DNA of 64,000 nucleotides from Bacillota bacterium (GCA_023415775.1 JAEZJM010000019.1:248001-312000), one strand, 5' to 3'; counted from the stretch's first letter, positions 23,936-32,752 are shown. Numbers and translations: made by a program. Notes: generated by a model from the sequence alone, not told the origin.

Positions 23936-24667
23936 TCAGCCTTCTTTCTGCCTGATATGCTCATTGATCGCGCTCCACCCCGGATTGGCGGCCAGCAGGT
24001 CCAGGCAGTCCTCCAGGGTAAAGGCGGGGTTGCGCGGATAAAGCGCGGTCAGCATCTTCTCGATCAGCATAAAATCCTCAGGGGTGTCGACCGTCCAGCG
24101 GTGACAGCTGGCGTCGCGGCCGTAGCTGAGGTTGGCGGCCGGGAAGCGGCCGTTCTCCCTGCGGATAAATGGGGTGACATGTTCGCGGTCGCCCGGAAGG
24201 ACGGCCTCGGCGTGGGCGGCCGCCAGGGCGGAAAAAGGAAAAACCTCGGTATCCATCCCCCGCGGATATGTCCGCGCGCCGATGTTCGAGGCGTAGGCGT
24301 AGCGGGGGTAATTATCCTCATACAGGGCGATGACCTGGTCGATTACCGCCGGGTCGATCAGCGGGCAATCCGACGTCACCCGCACGACCGTATCGGCGCC
24401 GTGCTCGGCGGCGGCGAAATAATAGCGGGACAGCACATCGTTCTCCGAGCCCCGGAAGCAGGGCACGCCCAGATGGGCGCACAGTGCCGCCACCGGCTCA
24501 TCCGTCGCGTTGACCGTCGTGGCGATCACGACCGCATCCGCCCGCCGCACCCTCGCCAGCCGCTCGAGCTGGTATGCCAGCAGCGGTTTGCCGAGGACCT
24601 CCTTCAAAATCTTGCCCGGCAGGCGGGTCGAAGTCATGCGGGCCTGGACGATAATCGCCGTCTTCAT
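23936..24667 (-). CDS. pseF: Pseudaminic acid cytidylyltransferase-like protein (PseF/SpsF type)
   Basis: CMP-sugar synthetase candidate of 243 residues. The N-terminal VQARMTSTRLPGKILKEVLG is the nucleotide-binding signature and VTSDCPLIDP the acidic metal site. WTVDTPEDF near the C-terminus is the SpsF-type motif. It overlaps the pseC stop codon by four bases and lies two bases before pseG, so tight coupling supports a role in activating the pathway product as CMP-pseudaminic acid. The paralogue at 20365 could instead do this. Confidence 0.83.
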   Translation of the reverse strand: MKTAIIVQARMTSTRLPGKILKEVLGKPLLAYQLERLARVRRADAVVIATTVNATDEPVAALCAHLGVPCFRGSENDVLSRYYFAAAEHGADTVVRVTSDCPLIDPAVIDQVIALYEDNYPRYAYASNIGARTYPRGMDTEVFPFSALAAAHAEAVLPGDREHVTPFIRRENGRFPAANLSYGRDASCHRWTVDTPEDFMLIEKMLTALYPRNPAFTLEDCLDLLAANPGWSAINEHIRQKEG

Positions 24668-25827
24668 GCCAGCACCTTCGCGAGCGTCGCCGCCACATAG
24701 TCCTGCTGTTCGTCGCTCAGGCCGAAGTACATCGGCAGGCTGACAGCCTCGGCGTAGTATCGCTCAGCGGCCGGGAAATCGCCTTCCTTGAAGCCGAGGC
24801 CCTGATAATACGGCTGCGTATGCACGGGGATATAATGAAGATTCACGCCGATGCCCGCGGCGCGGAGCTCCTCGAACACCTGGCGGTGGCTCTTGGCGAT
24901 TTTATCGAGCTTAAGCCGCACCACATACAGGTGCCAGGCCGAGGCGTCCTTCTCCCGCTGCCACGGCAGCGTCAGCGGCAGGCCGCAGAGCAGCGCGTCG
25001 TAGCGCGCCGCCAGCGCCCGCCGGCGGGCCACGAATTCGTCGATCCTCGCCAGTTGGCTGGCTCCCAGCGCCGCCTGGATATCGGTCATGCGGTAATTGT
25101 AGCCCAGGCCGATCTGCTGGTAGTACCACGGCCCATGACTGTCGACGGCCATCTTGGCGGCGTCGCGGGTTATGCCGTGGCTGCGCAGCAGCACCAGCCG
25201 CTCGTACAGCTCGCGGTTATTTGTCGTGATCATGCCGCCCTCGCCGGATGTGATGATCTTCACGGCGTGGAAACTGAACACCGTCATGTCGGCATAGCGG
25301 CCCGCCCCGATCTTGTCGCCCCGGTAAGTCGCGCCGATGGCGTGCGAGGCGTCCTCGATAACCGTAAAACCAAAATCTTGCGCAAGGGCGGCGATCCGCT
25401 CCATGGCGCAAGACTGACCGGAAAAATCTACAGGCACGACGGCCTTGGGCAGCCGGCCGCCCTCGCGGGCGCGGGCCAGCTTGTCCGCCAGCTCGGCCTC
25501 GTTCATGTTGTAAGTCGTTGCGTCGATATCGACGAAATCCACGTCAGCCCCGCAGTAAAGGGCGCAATTCGCCGACGCCACGAACGTATTGGGCGTCGTC
25601 CACACCGCATCGCCGCGGCCGACGCCGGCCGCCAGGCAGGCAATATGCAGCGCCGAAGTCGCGCTGTTCACCGCCACGGCGTATTTGGCGCCGCAATACG
25701 CGGCCACCGCCTGCTCGAACCGCTCCACCGCCGGCCCCTGAGTCAGCCAGTCCGAATTGAGCGCTTCCGTCACCGCCGCCACGTCGGCGGCATCAATGTA
25801 TTGTCGGGCATAGGGAATAGGCTTCAT
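24664..25827 (-). CDS. pseC: UDP-4-amino-4,6-dideoxy-N-acetyl-L-altrosamine transaminase
   Basis: Second step of pseudaminic acid synthesis: PLP-dependent amination of the PseB keto product. The 387-residue DegT-fold protein has the PLP lysine in FSFHAVKIITSGEGG, VEDASHAIGA-type active-site residues (here VIEDASHAIGA) and the N-terminal SDWLTQGPAVERFE typical of PseC/UDP-4-keto aminotransferases. Its ATG shares one base with the pseB stop (TAATG), so translation is coupled. Context with PseB makes the specific function more secure than for the second aminotransferase in this operon. Confidence 0.92.
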   Translation of the reverse strand: MKPIPYARQYIDAADVAAVTEALNSDWLTQGPAVERFEQAVAAYCGAKYAVAVNSATSALHIACLAAGVGRGDAVWTTPNTFVASANCALYCGADVDFVDIDATTYNMNEAELADKLARAREGGRLPKAVVPVDFSGQSCAMERIAALAQDFGFTVIEDASHAIGATYRGDKIGAGRYADMTVFSFHAVKIITSGEGGMITTNNRELYERLVLLRSHGITRDAAKMAVDSHGPWYYQQIGLGYNYRMTDIQAALGASQLARIDEFVARRRALAARYDALLCGLPLTLPWQREKDASAWHLYVVRLKLDKIAKSHRQVFEELRAAGIGVNLHYIPVHTQPYYQGLGFKEGDFPAAERYYAEAVSLPMYFGLSDEQQDYVAATLAKVLA

Positions 25828-26813
25828 TATTTCAGCAGCCCCCTCAGTTCGTCAACAGTCAGGAACGTGGGGTTTGTGCCGGAATTATACTCGAACCCCG
25901 GCTCGACCGGGGCGCCCTTCTCGCCGATGGCGTTAGCCGAATAATCCACCGCCTCCGCGAACGTAATCGTCGGCTTGATCACGTAGTGGTCGGCGAACTC
26001 CACCGTCAGGTGGGAGTCGTCGGCCGGGCACATCGTCTCGTGCAGCTTCTCGCCGGGACGGATGCCGACGATCTGCGTGGGCATCCCCGGAGCGATCCCC
26101 TCCGCCAGATCGGTGATCAACATCGACGGGATCTTGGGCACGAAGATCTCCCCGCCCTGCATACGGGCAAAAGCCTTCAGCACGAACGCCACCCCCTGGT
26201 CGAGGGTGATCCAGAACCGCGTCATACGCGGGTCGGTTATCGGCAGCGACTTCTCGCCGCGGCTCATCAGCGCCTTGAAAAACGGGATCACCGAGCCGCG
26301 CGACCCGATGACGTTGCCGTAGCGGACGACCGCAAAGCGGGTGTTGTTCCCGCCGGCGATATTGTTGGCGGCCACAAACAGCTTGTCCGACACCAGCTTG
26401 GTCGCCCCGTACAGATTGATGGGGGTCGCCGCCTTGTCGGTCGACAGCGCCACAACCTTCCCGACCCCGCTGTCGATGGCGGCCTTGATGACATTCTCCG
26501 CCCCGTTGATATTAGTCTTGATGCACTCCATCGGGTTATACTCGGCCGCCGGCACCTGCTTCAGCGCCGCGGCGTGGATGACGAAATCGACGCCGCTCAT
26601 CGCCTGCTTGAGGCGTTCCACGTCGCGGACGTCGCCGATGAAGTAGCGCATCGGCTTGGCGTTATACTCCTGCTGCATCTCGAACTGCTTCAGCTCGTCG
26701 CGCGAAAAAACAATCAGGCGCTTGGGGAAATATTTCGCCAGGATCGATCTGACGCAATGCCGGCCGAAAGAGCCCGTACCGCCGGTGATTAGAATCGATT
26801 TGCCATTAAACAT
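25827..26813 (-). CDS. pseB: UDP-N-acetylglucosamine 4,6-dehydratase (inverting)
   Basis: First enzyme of the pseudaminic acid pathway: removes water and inverts C5 of UDP-GlcNAc. The 328-residue protein has the Rossmann motif GGTGSFG (10-16), the FSRDELKQFEMQ segment characteristic of PseB-type dehydratases, STDKA in the catalytic region and YGATK as Tyr-Lys pair. The ATG at 26813 is chosen over an upstream start because GAGGTGG lies upstream at usable distance. It is the first gene of the 12-gene operon. Confidence 0.93.
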   Translation of the reverse strand: MFNGKSILITGGTGSFGRHCVRSILAKYFPKRLIVFSRDELKQFEMQQEYNAKPMRYFIGDVRDVERLKQAMSGVDFVIHAAALKQVPAAEYNPMECIKTNINGAENVIKAAIDSGVGKVVALSTDKAATPINLYGATKLVSDKLFVAANNIAGGNNTRFAVVRYGNVIGSRGSVIPFFKALMSRGEKSLPITDPRMTRFWITLDQGVAFVLKAFARMQGGEIFVPKIPSMLITDLAEGIAPGMPTQIVGIRPGEKLHETMCPADDSHLTVEFADHYVIKPTITFAEAVDYSANAIGEKGAPVEPGFEYNSGTNPTFLTVDELRGLLK

Positions 26814-26847
26814 TCTGTAACCACCTCTGAATTTGATCACACAATTT

Positions 26848-26875
26848 ATATCGTAGCGAAAATCGGTAAACATTA
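26848..26875 (-). promoter_or_regulatory. Candidate sigma-28-like promoter of the Pse operon
   Basis: On the minus strand, TAATGTTT is followed after 12 bases by TACGATAT, 35 bases before the pseB ATG. This resembles the motility sigma pattern TAAA-N15-GCCGATAT, but the spacing is one base longer. It would tie sugar synthesis to flagellin expression. Weak match. Confidence 0.35.
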
Positions 26876-27099
26876 GGCGAACGGCGAAGATAATTGTCCG
26901 AATTTGTTGCCAAATACTTCGTCAGAATGAGCCGATTCCCCTGCCTGCTGCGCGTAAAAAACACGACAGTTAATATTATATGTCAACTATCGCCGCCATC
27001 AGCTCGCTTTTGCGGCAAAATCGCCGCAAATAAAAGGGATTGACGGCAAAACCGGCGAATACCGCCACGATAAAAGTACGCACGGACGGAGAAAATGAC

Positions 27100-29253
27100 A
27101 TGCAGGCACTGACAGGCACGGTCGACAGCATAGTATACCGCAGCGACGACGGCGACTTCACCGTCTTCCGGCTCGTGCCGGCGCGGGAAAACGCCCCTGT
27201 CAGCGTCGTCGGCAACTTCCCCGTGCCCCTCGTCGGCGAAGAGCTAGAGCTCACCGGCGACTGGGTCGAGCACAGCCGCTTCGGGCGGCAGTTCAAAGCC
27301 GTCTCCTGCCGCCGCATGGCTCCCTCCACCGTCAAAGGCATCGAACGCTTCCTCGCCTCCGGCGCCATCAAAGGCATCGGTCCGGCCACCGCCGCCCGCA
27401 TGGTCGCCCGCTTCGGCGACCGCACCCTGGAAATGCTTGAGAACTACCCCCACCGCCTCACCGAAGTCGAAGGCATCGGCGCCAAAAAAGCCGCCGTCAT
27501 CCGTGCCTCCTTCGCCGAGCACTCAGACCTCCGCGAAATCATGCTCTTCCTTGAAACCCACGGCGTCACCGGGGCGTACGCCGGCAGGATATACAAGCAC
27601 TACGGCGGGGCCGCCCTCGCCGTCCTCAGGGATAACCCCTACCAACTGGCCGCCGACGTTGACGGCATCGGCTTCCGCACCGCCGACCACATCGCCGTCG
27701 CCCTCGGCCGCGACATGAACGACCCCGCCCGGCTGACCGCCGGCATCGAATACGCCCTCCTCCAGACAGCCCAGACCGGCCACTGCTGCCTGCCGGAAGA
27801 CACCCTCGTCCAGGAAAGCGCCAAACTCCTCGGTGCGCCCGCCCTCGACATCGCCGTCTGCCTCGCCGGCCTCGTGCGCGACAACCTGCTCCACACCGAA
27901 GACTTCCAGGGCGCCACCCTCATCTACCCCGGCCTCCTCTACCACGCCGAAACCCAGGTCGCCGCCCGCCTTAAGAAACTGCAGGAGCGGGCTGTCCCCG
28001 CCAGGAGCGGCGACGCCGAACAGGCGGTGGCAGCCTGGGAAGAAAGCGAAGGGGTCACCCTCGCCGCCGCCCAGCGCGAAGCAGTCGCCGCCTCCCTCCG
28101 CCACGGCGTCCTCGTCCTCACCGGCGGGCCCGGCACCGGCAAAACCGTCACAGTTAAAGGCATCCTCGCCGTCCTCGCCGAGCAGGGGTTCAAAATCCTC
28201 CTCGGCGCGCCCACCGGCCGGGCCGCCAAACGCCTCAGCGAAGCCTGCGGCCGCGAAGCCGCCACCATCCATCGTCTGCTCGAAGCCACCGGCGGCCGCG
28301 AAGGCGCGCCCTTATTCATGCGCGACGAGCGCAATCCCCTCGACGCCGACGTCGTAATAATCGACGAAGCCTCCATGATCGACATCACCCTCATGTACTA
28401 CCTCCTCAGGGCCGTACCCGAAGGCTGCCGCTTCGTCCTCGTCGGCGACGTCGACCAGCTGCCCGCCGTCGGCCCCGGCAACGTCCTCAAAGACATCATC
28501 CGCTCAGGCACCGTCCCCGTCATGCGCCTCAGCGAAGTCTTCCGCCAGGCCGGCGAAAGCGTCATCGTCGTCAACGCCCACCGCATCAACCGCGGCCTCT
28601 TCCCCGACATCCGCTCCAGCGCCGACTTCCAGTTCCGCGAAGTCGCCGACGAAGCGGCCGTCGCCGCCGCCATCGTAAAGCTCTGCGGCGAAGAACTGCC
28701 GGCCGACGGCCTCGACCCCCTCGCCGACATCCAGGTCCTATCGCCCATGCACCGCCAGCCGTGCGGCGTCGAAAACCTCAACCGCCTCCTCCAGGCCGCC
28801 CTCAACCCCCCGTCGCCCGTCCGGCCCCCGGTCGGCGCCGGCGCCCTCCGCCTCGGCGACAAAGTCATGCAGACCCGCAACAACTACGGCAAAGGCGTCT
28901 TCAACGGCGACATCGGCTACATCGTCGGCGCCGACAGCGGCATCGCCGTCGTCCGCTACCCCGACGGCGACGTCCTCTACGAAAAAGCCGAAATCGACGA
29001 ACTCGTCCTCGCCTACGCCATGAGCGTCCACAAAAGCCAGGGCAGCGAATACCCGGCCGTCGTCATGCCGCTCGTCGCCGGCCACTACGTCATGCTCCAG
29101 CGCAACCTCCTCTACACCGCCGTCACCCGCGCCAAACAGCGCGTCATTCTCCTCGGCGCCAAAGCCGCCCTCAACACCGCCCTCGCCAACGACCGCACCC
29201 GGCGGCGCTACTCGCTGCTCGCCGAGCGCCTCAGGGGTGAGGACCTGTGCTGA
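27100..29253 (+). CDS. recD2: ATP-dependent DNA helicase RecD2
   Basis: Superfamily 1B 5'-3' helicase of 717 residues without RecB/C partners, as in Bacillus and Deinococcus. An OB-like N-terminus and helix-hairpin-helix region (IKGIGPATAARMV, VEGIGAKKAAVI) precede the motor. Walker A GGPGTGKT is at 342-349; the Walker B region IIDEASMID, motif III GDVDQLPAVGPG and the late SVHKSQGSEY and YTAVTRAK motifs are intact. The ATG at 27100 has GGAG nearby. It overlaps the comF start by seven bases. Proposed role is DNA repair or replication-fork processing. Confidence 0.93.
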   Translation: MQALTGTVDSIVYRSDDGDFTVFRLVPARENAPVSVVGNFPVPLVGEELELTGDWVEHSRFGRQFKAVSCRRMAPSTVKGIERFLASGAIKGIGPATAARMVARFGDRTLEMLENYPHRLTEVEGIGAKKAAVIRASFAEHSDLREIMLFLETHGVTGAYAGRIYKHYGGAALAVLRDNPYQLAADVDGIGFRTADHIAVALGRDMNDPARLTAGIEYALLQTAQTGHCCLPEDTLVQESAKLLGAPALDIAVCLAGLVRDNLLHTEDFQGATLIYPGLLYHAETQVAARLKKLQERAVPARSGDAEQAVAAWEESEGVTLAAAQREAVAASLRHGVLVLTGGPGTGKTVTVKGILAVLAEQGFKILLGAPTGRAAKRLSEACGREAATIHRLLEATGGREGAPLFMRDERNPLDADVVIIDEASMIDITLMYYLLRAVPEGCRFVLVGDVDQLPAVGPGNVLKDIIRSGTVPVMRLSEVFRQAGESVIVVNAHRINRGLFPDIRSSADFQFREVADEAAVAAAIVKLCGEELPADGLDPLADIQVLSPMHRQPCGVENLNRLLQAALNPPSPVRPPVGAGALRLGDKVMQTRNNYGKGVFNGDIGYIVGADSGIAVVRYPDGDVLYEKAEIDELVLAYAMSVHKSQGSEYPAVVMPLVAGHYVMLQRNLLYTAVTRAKQRVILLGAKAALNTALANDRTRRRYSLLAERLRGEDLC

Positions 29254-29911
29254 ACGACTGGTGGGCGGCCATCCTCGACATAATCTACCCGCCCCGCTGC
29301 CCCGTCTGCCGGCGGCCGGTAGCCGTCCACGGCGCCTGGTGCCCCGCCTGCCTGGCCCCCGTCCTCGCCGGCCACGAGCTCAATCTCGCGGCCGCCGCCT
29401 CGCCGCCCTCGCCTCCTGCCAGGTACTGTGCGACTACACCGCCGGCGTCAAAACCCTCCTCCACCAGCTCAAATTCCGCGGCAGCCCCCGCGCCGCCGCT
29501 TCGCTCGCCTGGCTGCTCACCGCCCGCCCGAACGACCTCCGCCAGGGCGGCATCCAGGCCGTCGTCCCCGTGCCCCTTCACCCCGCACGCCTCGCCGAGC
29601 GCGGCTACAACCAGACCGAGCGCATCTTCCGCCGCTGGAGCGAACGCCAAGGCTGGCCATGGCTCGACGCCCTCGCCCGCACCCGCCTCACCGCGCCCCA
29701 GTGGGAGCTTCCGCCCGCCGAACGCCGCCGCAACGTCAGAGGCGCCTTCGCCCTCACGCGCCCCGAAGCCATCCGCGGCAAAATAATCCTCCTCGTCGAC
29801 GACATCGTCACCACCGGCGCCACCATGAACGAATGCGCCAAGGTGCTGAGAAGGGGAGGGGCCGCTAAAGTGCACGCCCTCGCCCTGGCGGGTGGCGATT
29901 ACGGCCGCTGA
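29247..29911 (+). pseudogene. comF: ComF family phosphoribosyltransferase, frameshifted
   Basis: ComF-type competence protein split by a reading-frame change. The N-terminal zinc finger (DIIYPPRCPVCRRPVA, then WCPAC) reads from the GTG at 29247. The conserved remainder (CDYTAGVKTLLHQLKFRG, GYNQTERI and the PRPP loop ILLVDDIVTTGATMNEC) reads in the -1 frame to the stop at 29911. The switch must lie at about 29395-29425 in a GC-rich stretch. Joined, the length (about 220 residues) is normal. A one-base deletion, a sequencing error or frameshifting are all possible; no obvious slippery heptamer is seen. It follows recD2 with a seven-base overlap. Confidence 0.82.
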
Positions 29912-29990
29912 TAAGCCGCCATCTGCGGCGCAGCCGCAATCATATTTTCGACGCGACAGCTATATATTGCTTAGAAGGCGCCTATCAGCC
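29905..29990. repeat. Degenerate intergenic palindrome after comF
   Basis: Starts with GCTGATAAGCCGCCATCTGCGGCG, matching the left arm of the 5.4 and 55.8 kb repeat and overlapping the comF stop codon. It then continues with TTTTCGACGC and TGCTTAGAAGGCGCC, resembling the 9165-9227 palindrome. The outer arms (GCTGATA and TATCAGC) are inverted repeats. It looks like a composite or decayed element. Confidence 0.5.
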
Positions 29991-30030
29991 TGCGCGCTTT
30001 AATCCACATCCGATAGCATGGAGGTGGCGC

Positions 30031-30645
30031 ATGGAATTCGGAGAAATCCAGGAAATCATCGACGGTCTCGGACTTTCAGAAGAAATACCGCCGAACGAAA
30101 TCCCCGAATTGGAACTATACATGGACCAGGTGCTGGAATTTCTCAACGCCAGATTGGACTGGCTCAAGAGAGAAGAACTAGACAAAGGCTTAACGAAAAT
30201 GATGATAAACAACTATACCAAGGCTCAACTGCTCATACCGCCGAAAAACCGCAAATACGGAAAACACCACATAATGCTCCTGATCCTTATATGCCAGTTG
30301 AAAAGCATTCTTTCAATCGAAGATATAAAAACGCTCTTCTCGCCGATACTTAACGACATCACCACCCCGGACGACGATGTAATCCCGCTGGCAAAAATCT
30401 ATACGATCTTCTTGGACCTACAACGCGAGCAATTCAGCGACTTTCAGGAAATATTCGCGGAAAAGGCCAAATATATTGAAAACAAATTGGCGGAAATCGA
30501 AACCCCCCATCAAAAAAAAGCCAAAATGTTTTTAGTCGTGTTGATGTTGGTCGCCCAGGCCGGCGCATCAAAACGGCTGGCGGAAAAAATAATCGACGCC
30601 TATTTTCCCAAACCCGGACAAACAACCAAAACGGGGAGCATTTGA
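30031..30645 (+). CDS. DUF1836 domain protein
   Basis: Protein of 204 residues with the DUF1836 core (about 55-150: GLTKMMINNYTKAQLLIPP, KYGKHHIMLLILICQLKSIL). The MINNYxKxxLIPP layout resembles the recognition helix of MerR-type regulators, so DNA binding is plausible. No metal or effector site is evident. AT-content is clearly above its neighbours and codon choice less GC-biased, suggesting a different history. GGAGGTGG precedes the ATG, and a strong terminator follows directly after the stop. Stands alone. Confidence 0.78.
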   Translation: MEFGEIQEIIDGLGLSEEIPPNEIPELELYMDQVLEFLNARLDWLKREELDKGLTKMMINNYTKAQLLIPPKNRKYGKHHIMLLILICQLKSILSIEDIKTLFSPILNDITTPDDDVIPLAKIYTIFLDLQREQFSDFQEIFAEKAKYIENKLAEIETPHQKKAKMFLVVLMLVAQAGASKRLAEKIIDAYFPKPGQTTKTGSI

Positions 30646-30691
30646 GATATGCGGCAGTGTAAAACCGACAACACTGCCGCATATCTTTTTT
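30646..30691 (+). terminator. Rho-independent terminator of the DUF1836 gene
   Basis: 15-bp stem GATATGCGGCAGTGT/ACACTGCCGCATATC with a 10-base loop and six T. The base after the stop codon starts the stem. Confidence 0.95.
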
Positions 30692-30858
30692 ATGACGATA
30701 TCTGGCGGTTTGCAATGCCGCGAATTGCCGTCCGCCACTCCCCGCAAGGAAAATTGCCCGAAAAAAAGAAAAAGCCGTGCGGCATGAAAATACCGTCGCC
30801 TTTCAAATACGGGCGAATACAATAAAGCATAAAATGATGGCAAAGGAGAGAAATAACG

Positions 30859-31197
30859 GTGGTTAGGCTGGGGATACTGGGGTACTCCAAACTCGCTGAT
30901 ATAAACGGGGAAGTTTACGATCTTGCAAAAGCGGCGCAAGAAGCGAAAGGCGTCTTCAAAGAACTGGGCCCGGTGGAACTTGTAGGCTGCGTGACCTGTA
31001 ACGGCTATCCGGGAAAAAAAATAATAGACGGCGCCAGACTGCTGGCAAAATGGGGGGCGGACATCATCGCCTTTTCGGCAGGCGGCAAAATAGGCGCCGG
31101 CGAGCACAGCGAGCATAACGAGCGCATCCTCAAAGAGCTTTCCGAGCAGATGGGGTCGACGATTATTATCGACTGCGGCAGCGGCATAGGCGTTTAG
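30859..31197 (+). CDS. CGGC-domain-like protein
   Basis: Protein of 112 residues resembling the CGGC domain, a putative metal-binding fold. Conserved surroundings include GPVELVGCVTCNGYPGKKII, LLAKWGADIIAFSAGG and a final IIIDCGSGIG. The signature CGGCPGKK is altered to CNGYPGKK, so one ligand cysteine is lost, although two cysteines (C44 and C47 in GCVTCNG) remain. GTG start with AAAGGAGAG upstream. Base composition is lower in GC than the flanks. Metal binding may be weakened; function unknown. Confidence 0.65.
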   Translation: MVRLGILGYSKLADINGEVYDLAKAAQEAKGVFKELGPVELVGCVTCNGYPGKKIIDGARLLAKWGADIIAFSAGGKIGAGEHSEHNERILKELSEQMGSTIIIDCGSGIGV

Positions 31198-31260
31198 CCC
31201 GCTCTGGCGGCGCCATCCCGCCCGCGCCTGCCGGGAATAACATGAAAAGAGGTGTTGCGG

Positions 31261-31395
31261 TTGAGCTTCGACGTAGCGGTGCTATACCTAGCGTTAACAG
31301 TGGGCTGGATAGCGGCCACCATCTTTCGGTGCAATGCCATCCTTGCCCGGTGGAGATCCCTGGATGAGGCCGGAAAGCGCGGCAGCCATAGCTGA
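31261..31395 (+). CDS. 44-residue single-pass membrane peptide
   Basis: Starts at TTG with AGAGGTG about six bases upstream. It encodes one membrane helix (VAVLYLALTVGWIAATIF) and a basic C-terminal tail (LARWRSLDEAGKRGS). It lies 63 bases after the CGGC-like gene and before a bidirectional terminator, so it may be the second gene of that transcript. No family recognised. Confidence 0.5.
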   Translation: MSFDVAVLYLALTVGWIAATIFRCNAILARWRSLDEAGKRGSHS

Positions 31396-31428
31396 GAGCC
31401 CCGTCCGTCGCTCACCCCCTATTTCGCA

Positions 31429-31467
31429 ATAAAGCCACGGGTGCATTGCCGGCACCCGTGGCTTTAT
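31429..31467. terminator. Bidirectional rho-independent terminator
   Basis: Stem ATAAAGCCACGGGTGC/GCACCCGTGGCTTTAT, 16 bp, between the convergent membrane-peptide and HD-GYP genes. Confidence 0.9.
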
Positions 31468-31477
31468 ATAGTCCTTC

Positions 31478-32080
31478 TTATCCCAGCGAATCGACGAACG
31501 CGCGGACCACATCGTGGTCGAACGCCGTCCCGGAATGGTCGTTCAGCTCGCGGACCGCTTCCTTCTTCGTCTTCACCCAGTGCTGGGTGCAAGGATTGAT
31601 GAACCGGTCGTAATGGTTGGCCACCGCGATGATGCGGGCGCCGAGGGGGATATTGACCCCCTTGAGGCGTTTCGGATACCCCTGGCCGTCCCAGCGCTCG
31701 TGATGGTACCTTATATAAGGAATGATCTCCTGGCAGGCGGGGATATTCTCCAGCATCGCGCTGCCGGCGTTGCAATGGTTCTTATACACGCTCAGCTCCC
31801 GCGTCGACAGATACGGCAGCTTCGCCAGCACTGCGTTGGGCACAGTCAAATGACCGACATCGTGAAGGATGGCGGCGACCCTGATACGCTCGATCTCATC
31901 CCGCGGCAAACGCATCTTGGCGGCTATGCTGACGGCATAGTTCGCCACTTGCTGGCTGTGCAGGTAGAGCTTGGGGTTCTTTAATTCTATCAGCCGCATC
32001 AGGATAGGAACGATCTCCTGAAGCGTCTCGGCGGCTTTGGCGCCGTTTTCCACAGCCTGCATAAGGGTAAGCATATACAC
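31478..32080 (-). CDS. HD-GYP domain phosphodiesterase
   Basis: Stand-alone HD-GYP domain of about 200 residues, a family that degrades cyclic-di-GMP and so affects motility and biofilm. It has HSQQVANYAV, the HD pair in AILHDVGHL, HH in YIRYHHERWDGQGYP with the GYP motif, and ARIIAVANHYDRFI. No sensor or receiver domain is attached. The GTG at 32080 is chosen (GGAAGG upstream); a TTG at 32110 would fall only a few bases past a TATAAT at 32120-32125, and ATG 32074 is also possible. It faces the flagellar operon divergently. Confidence 0.85.
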   Translation of the reverse strand: MYMLTLMQAVENGAKAAETLQEIVPILMRLIELKNPKLYLHSQQVANYAVSIAAKMRLPRDEIERIRVAAILHDVGHLTVPNAVLAKLPYLSTRELSVYKNHCNAGSAMLENIPACQEIIPYIRYHHERWDGQGYPKRLKGVNIPLGARIIAVANHYDRFINPCTQHWVKTKKEAVRELNDHSGTAFDHDVVRAFVDSLG

Positions 32081-32231
32081 GGAGGAACGACCTTCCCGCT
32101 TCAGAGTCAAGCCAAGTCAATTATAAGCCAAGTCAAGTATATTTAAATTTAGCTACAAATGAAGATTATCCTGCCGCGCGCAGAAAAAAAACCCGGCGGC
32201 AAAGCAAATTAGGGCTAAAGACCTAGCACTT

Positions 32232-32251
32232 TTTGTCGAATATGTTATAAT
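32232..32251 (+). promoter_or_regulatory. Promoter with perfect Spo0A box before the flagellar operon
   Basis: TTTGTCGAA (32232-32240) matches the Spo0A box consensus exactly and lies five bases upstream of a perfect TATAAT (32246-32251). The -35 position (about 32223-32228) is poor. A box in the promoter spacer suggests Spo0A-P controls, probably represses, yvyF-flgM transcription at sporulation onset. The direction of control is inference. Confidence 0.6.
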
Positions 32252-32275
32252 TTGCATAGAAAGGGGGCGCGACCC

Positions 32276-32677
32276 ATGAACCTTACTAACTGTATCGAAT
32301 GCGGCGGCCTTTGTGTCGAGAATCCCTCCAAGCTTTGCAACAACTGTATCCGCGCCGAGGAAGAGGCCGAGGACAAAGTGGCCGAATACCTGCGTAACAC
32401 CAACAAGGCAACCCTCGACGACATCCACAAGGCCACCGGCGTAAAACACAAAGTAATCCTTCGGATGCTCAAACGCGGCCGAATCTTCAGTGACGCCATC
32501 ATCAGCTACCCGTGCGAAACCTGCGGCGCGCCCATCAACGAAGGCCGTGTATGCACCAGCTGCAGTAAAAATATCGTCGGTCAGGTAAAGCACGAGGAAT
32601 GGAAGCCCGAGAAACGGCCAGAATCGACGCGCAAAGACGAGAAGATGTACACAAAAGACATCATCCAGCGAAAATAA
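32276..32677 (+). CDS. yvyF: YvyF-like flagellar operon protein
   Basis: Protein of 133 residues found between comF and flgM in many Firmicutes (flagellar-region protein family of YvyF). An N-terminal cysteine knuckle (CIECGGLCV, then LCNNCI), a winged-helix-like central segment (ATLDDIHKATGVKHKVILRM) and a second knuckle (PCETCGAPI, then VCTSCS) suggest zinc-stabilised DNA binding. GGGGG lies about nine bases before the ATG. It is the first gene behind the Spo0A-box promoter. Its precise function is not established. Confidence 0.85.
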   Translation: MNLTNCIECGGLCVENPSKLCNNCIRAEEEAEDKVAEYLRNTNKATLDDIHKATGVKHKVILRMLKRGRIFSDAIISYPCETCGAPINEGRVCTSCSKNIVGQVKHEEWKPEKRPESTRKDEKMYTKDIIQRK

Positions 32678-32752
32678 CAACGGATACAGCCTCTAGGACG
32701 AGAAAAACGGCCGAAAAACGGATGTAGAAGTCAATAAGCTACCTAAACAGCT

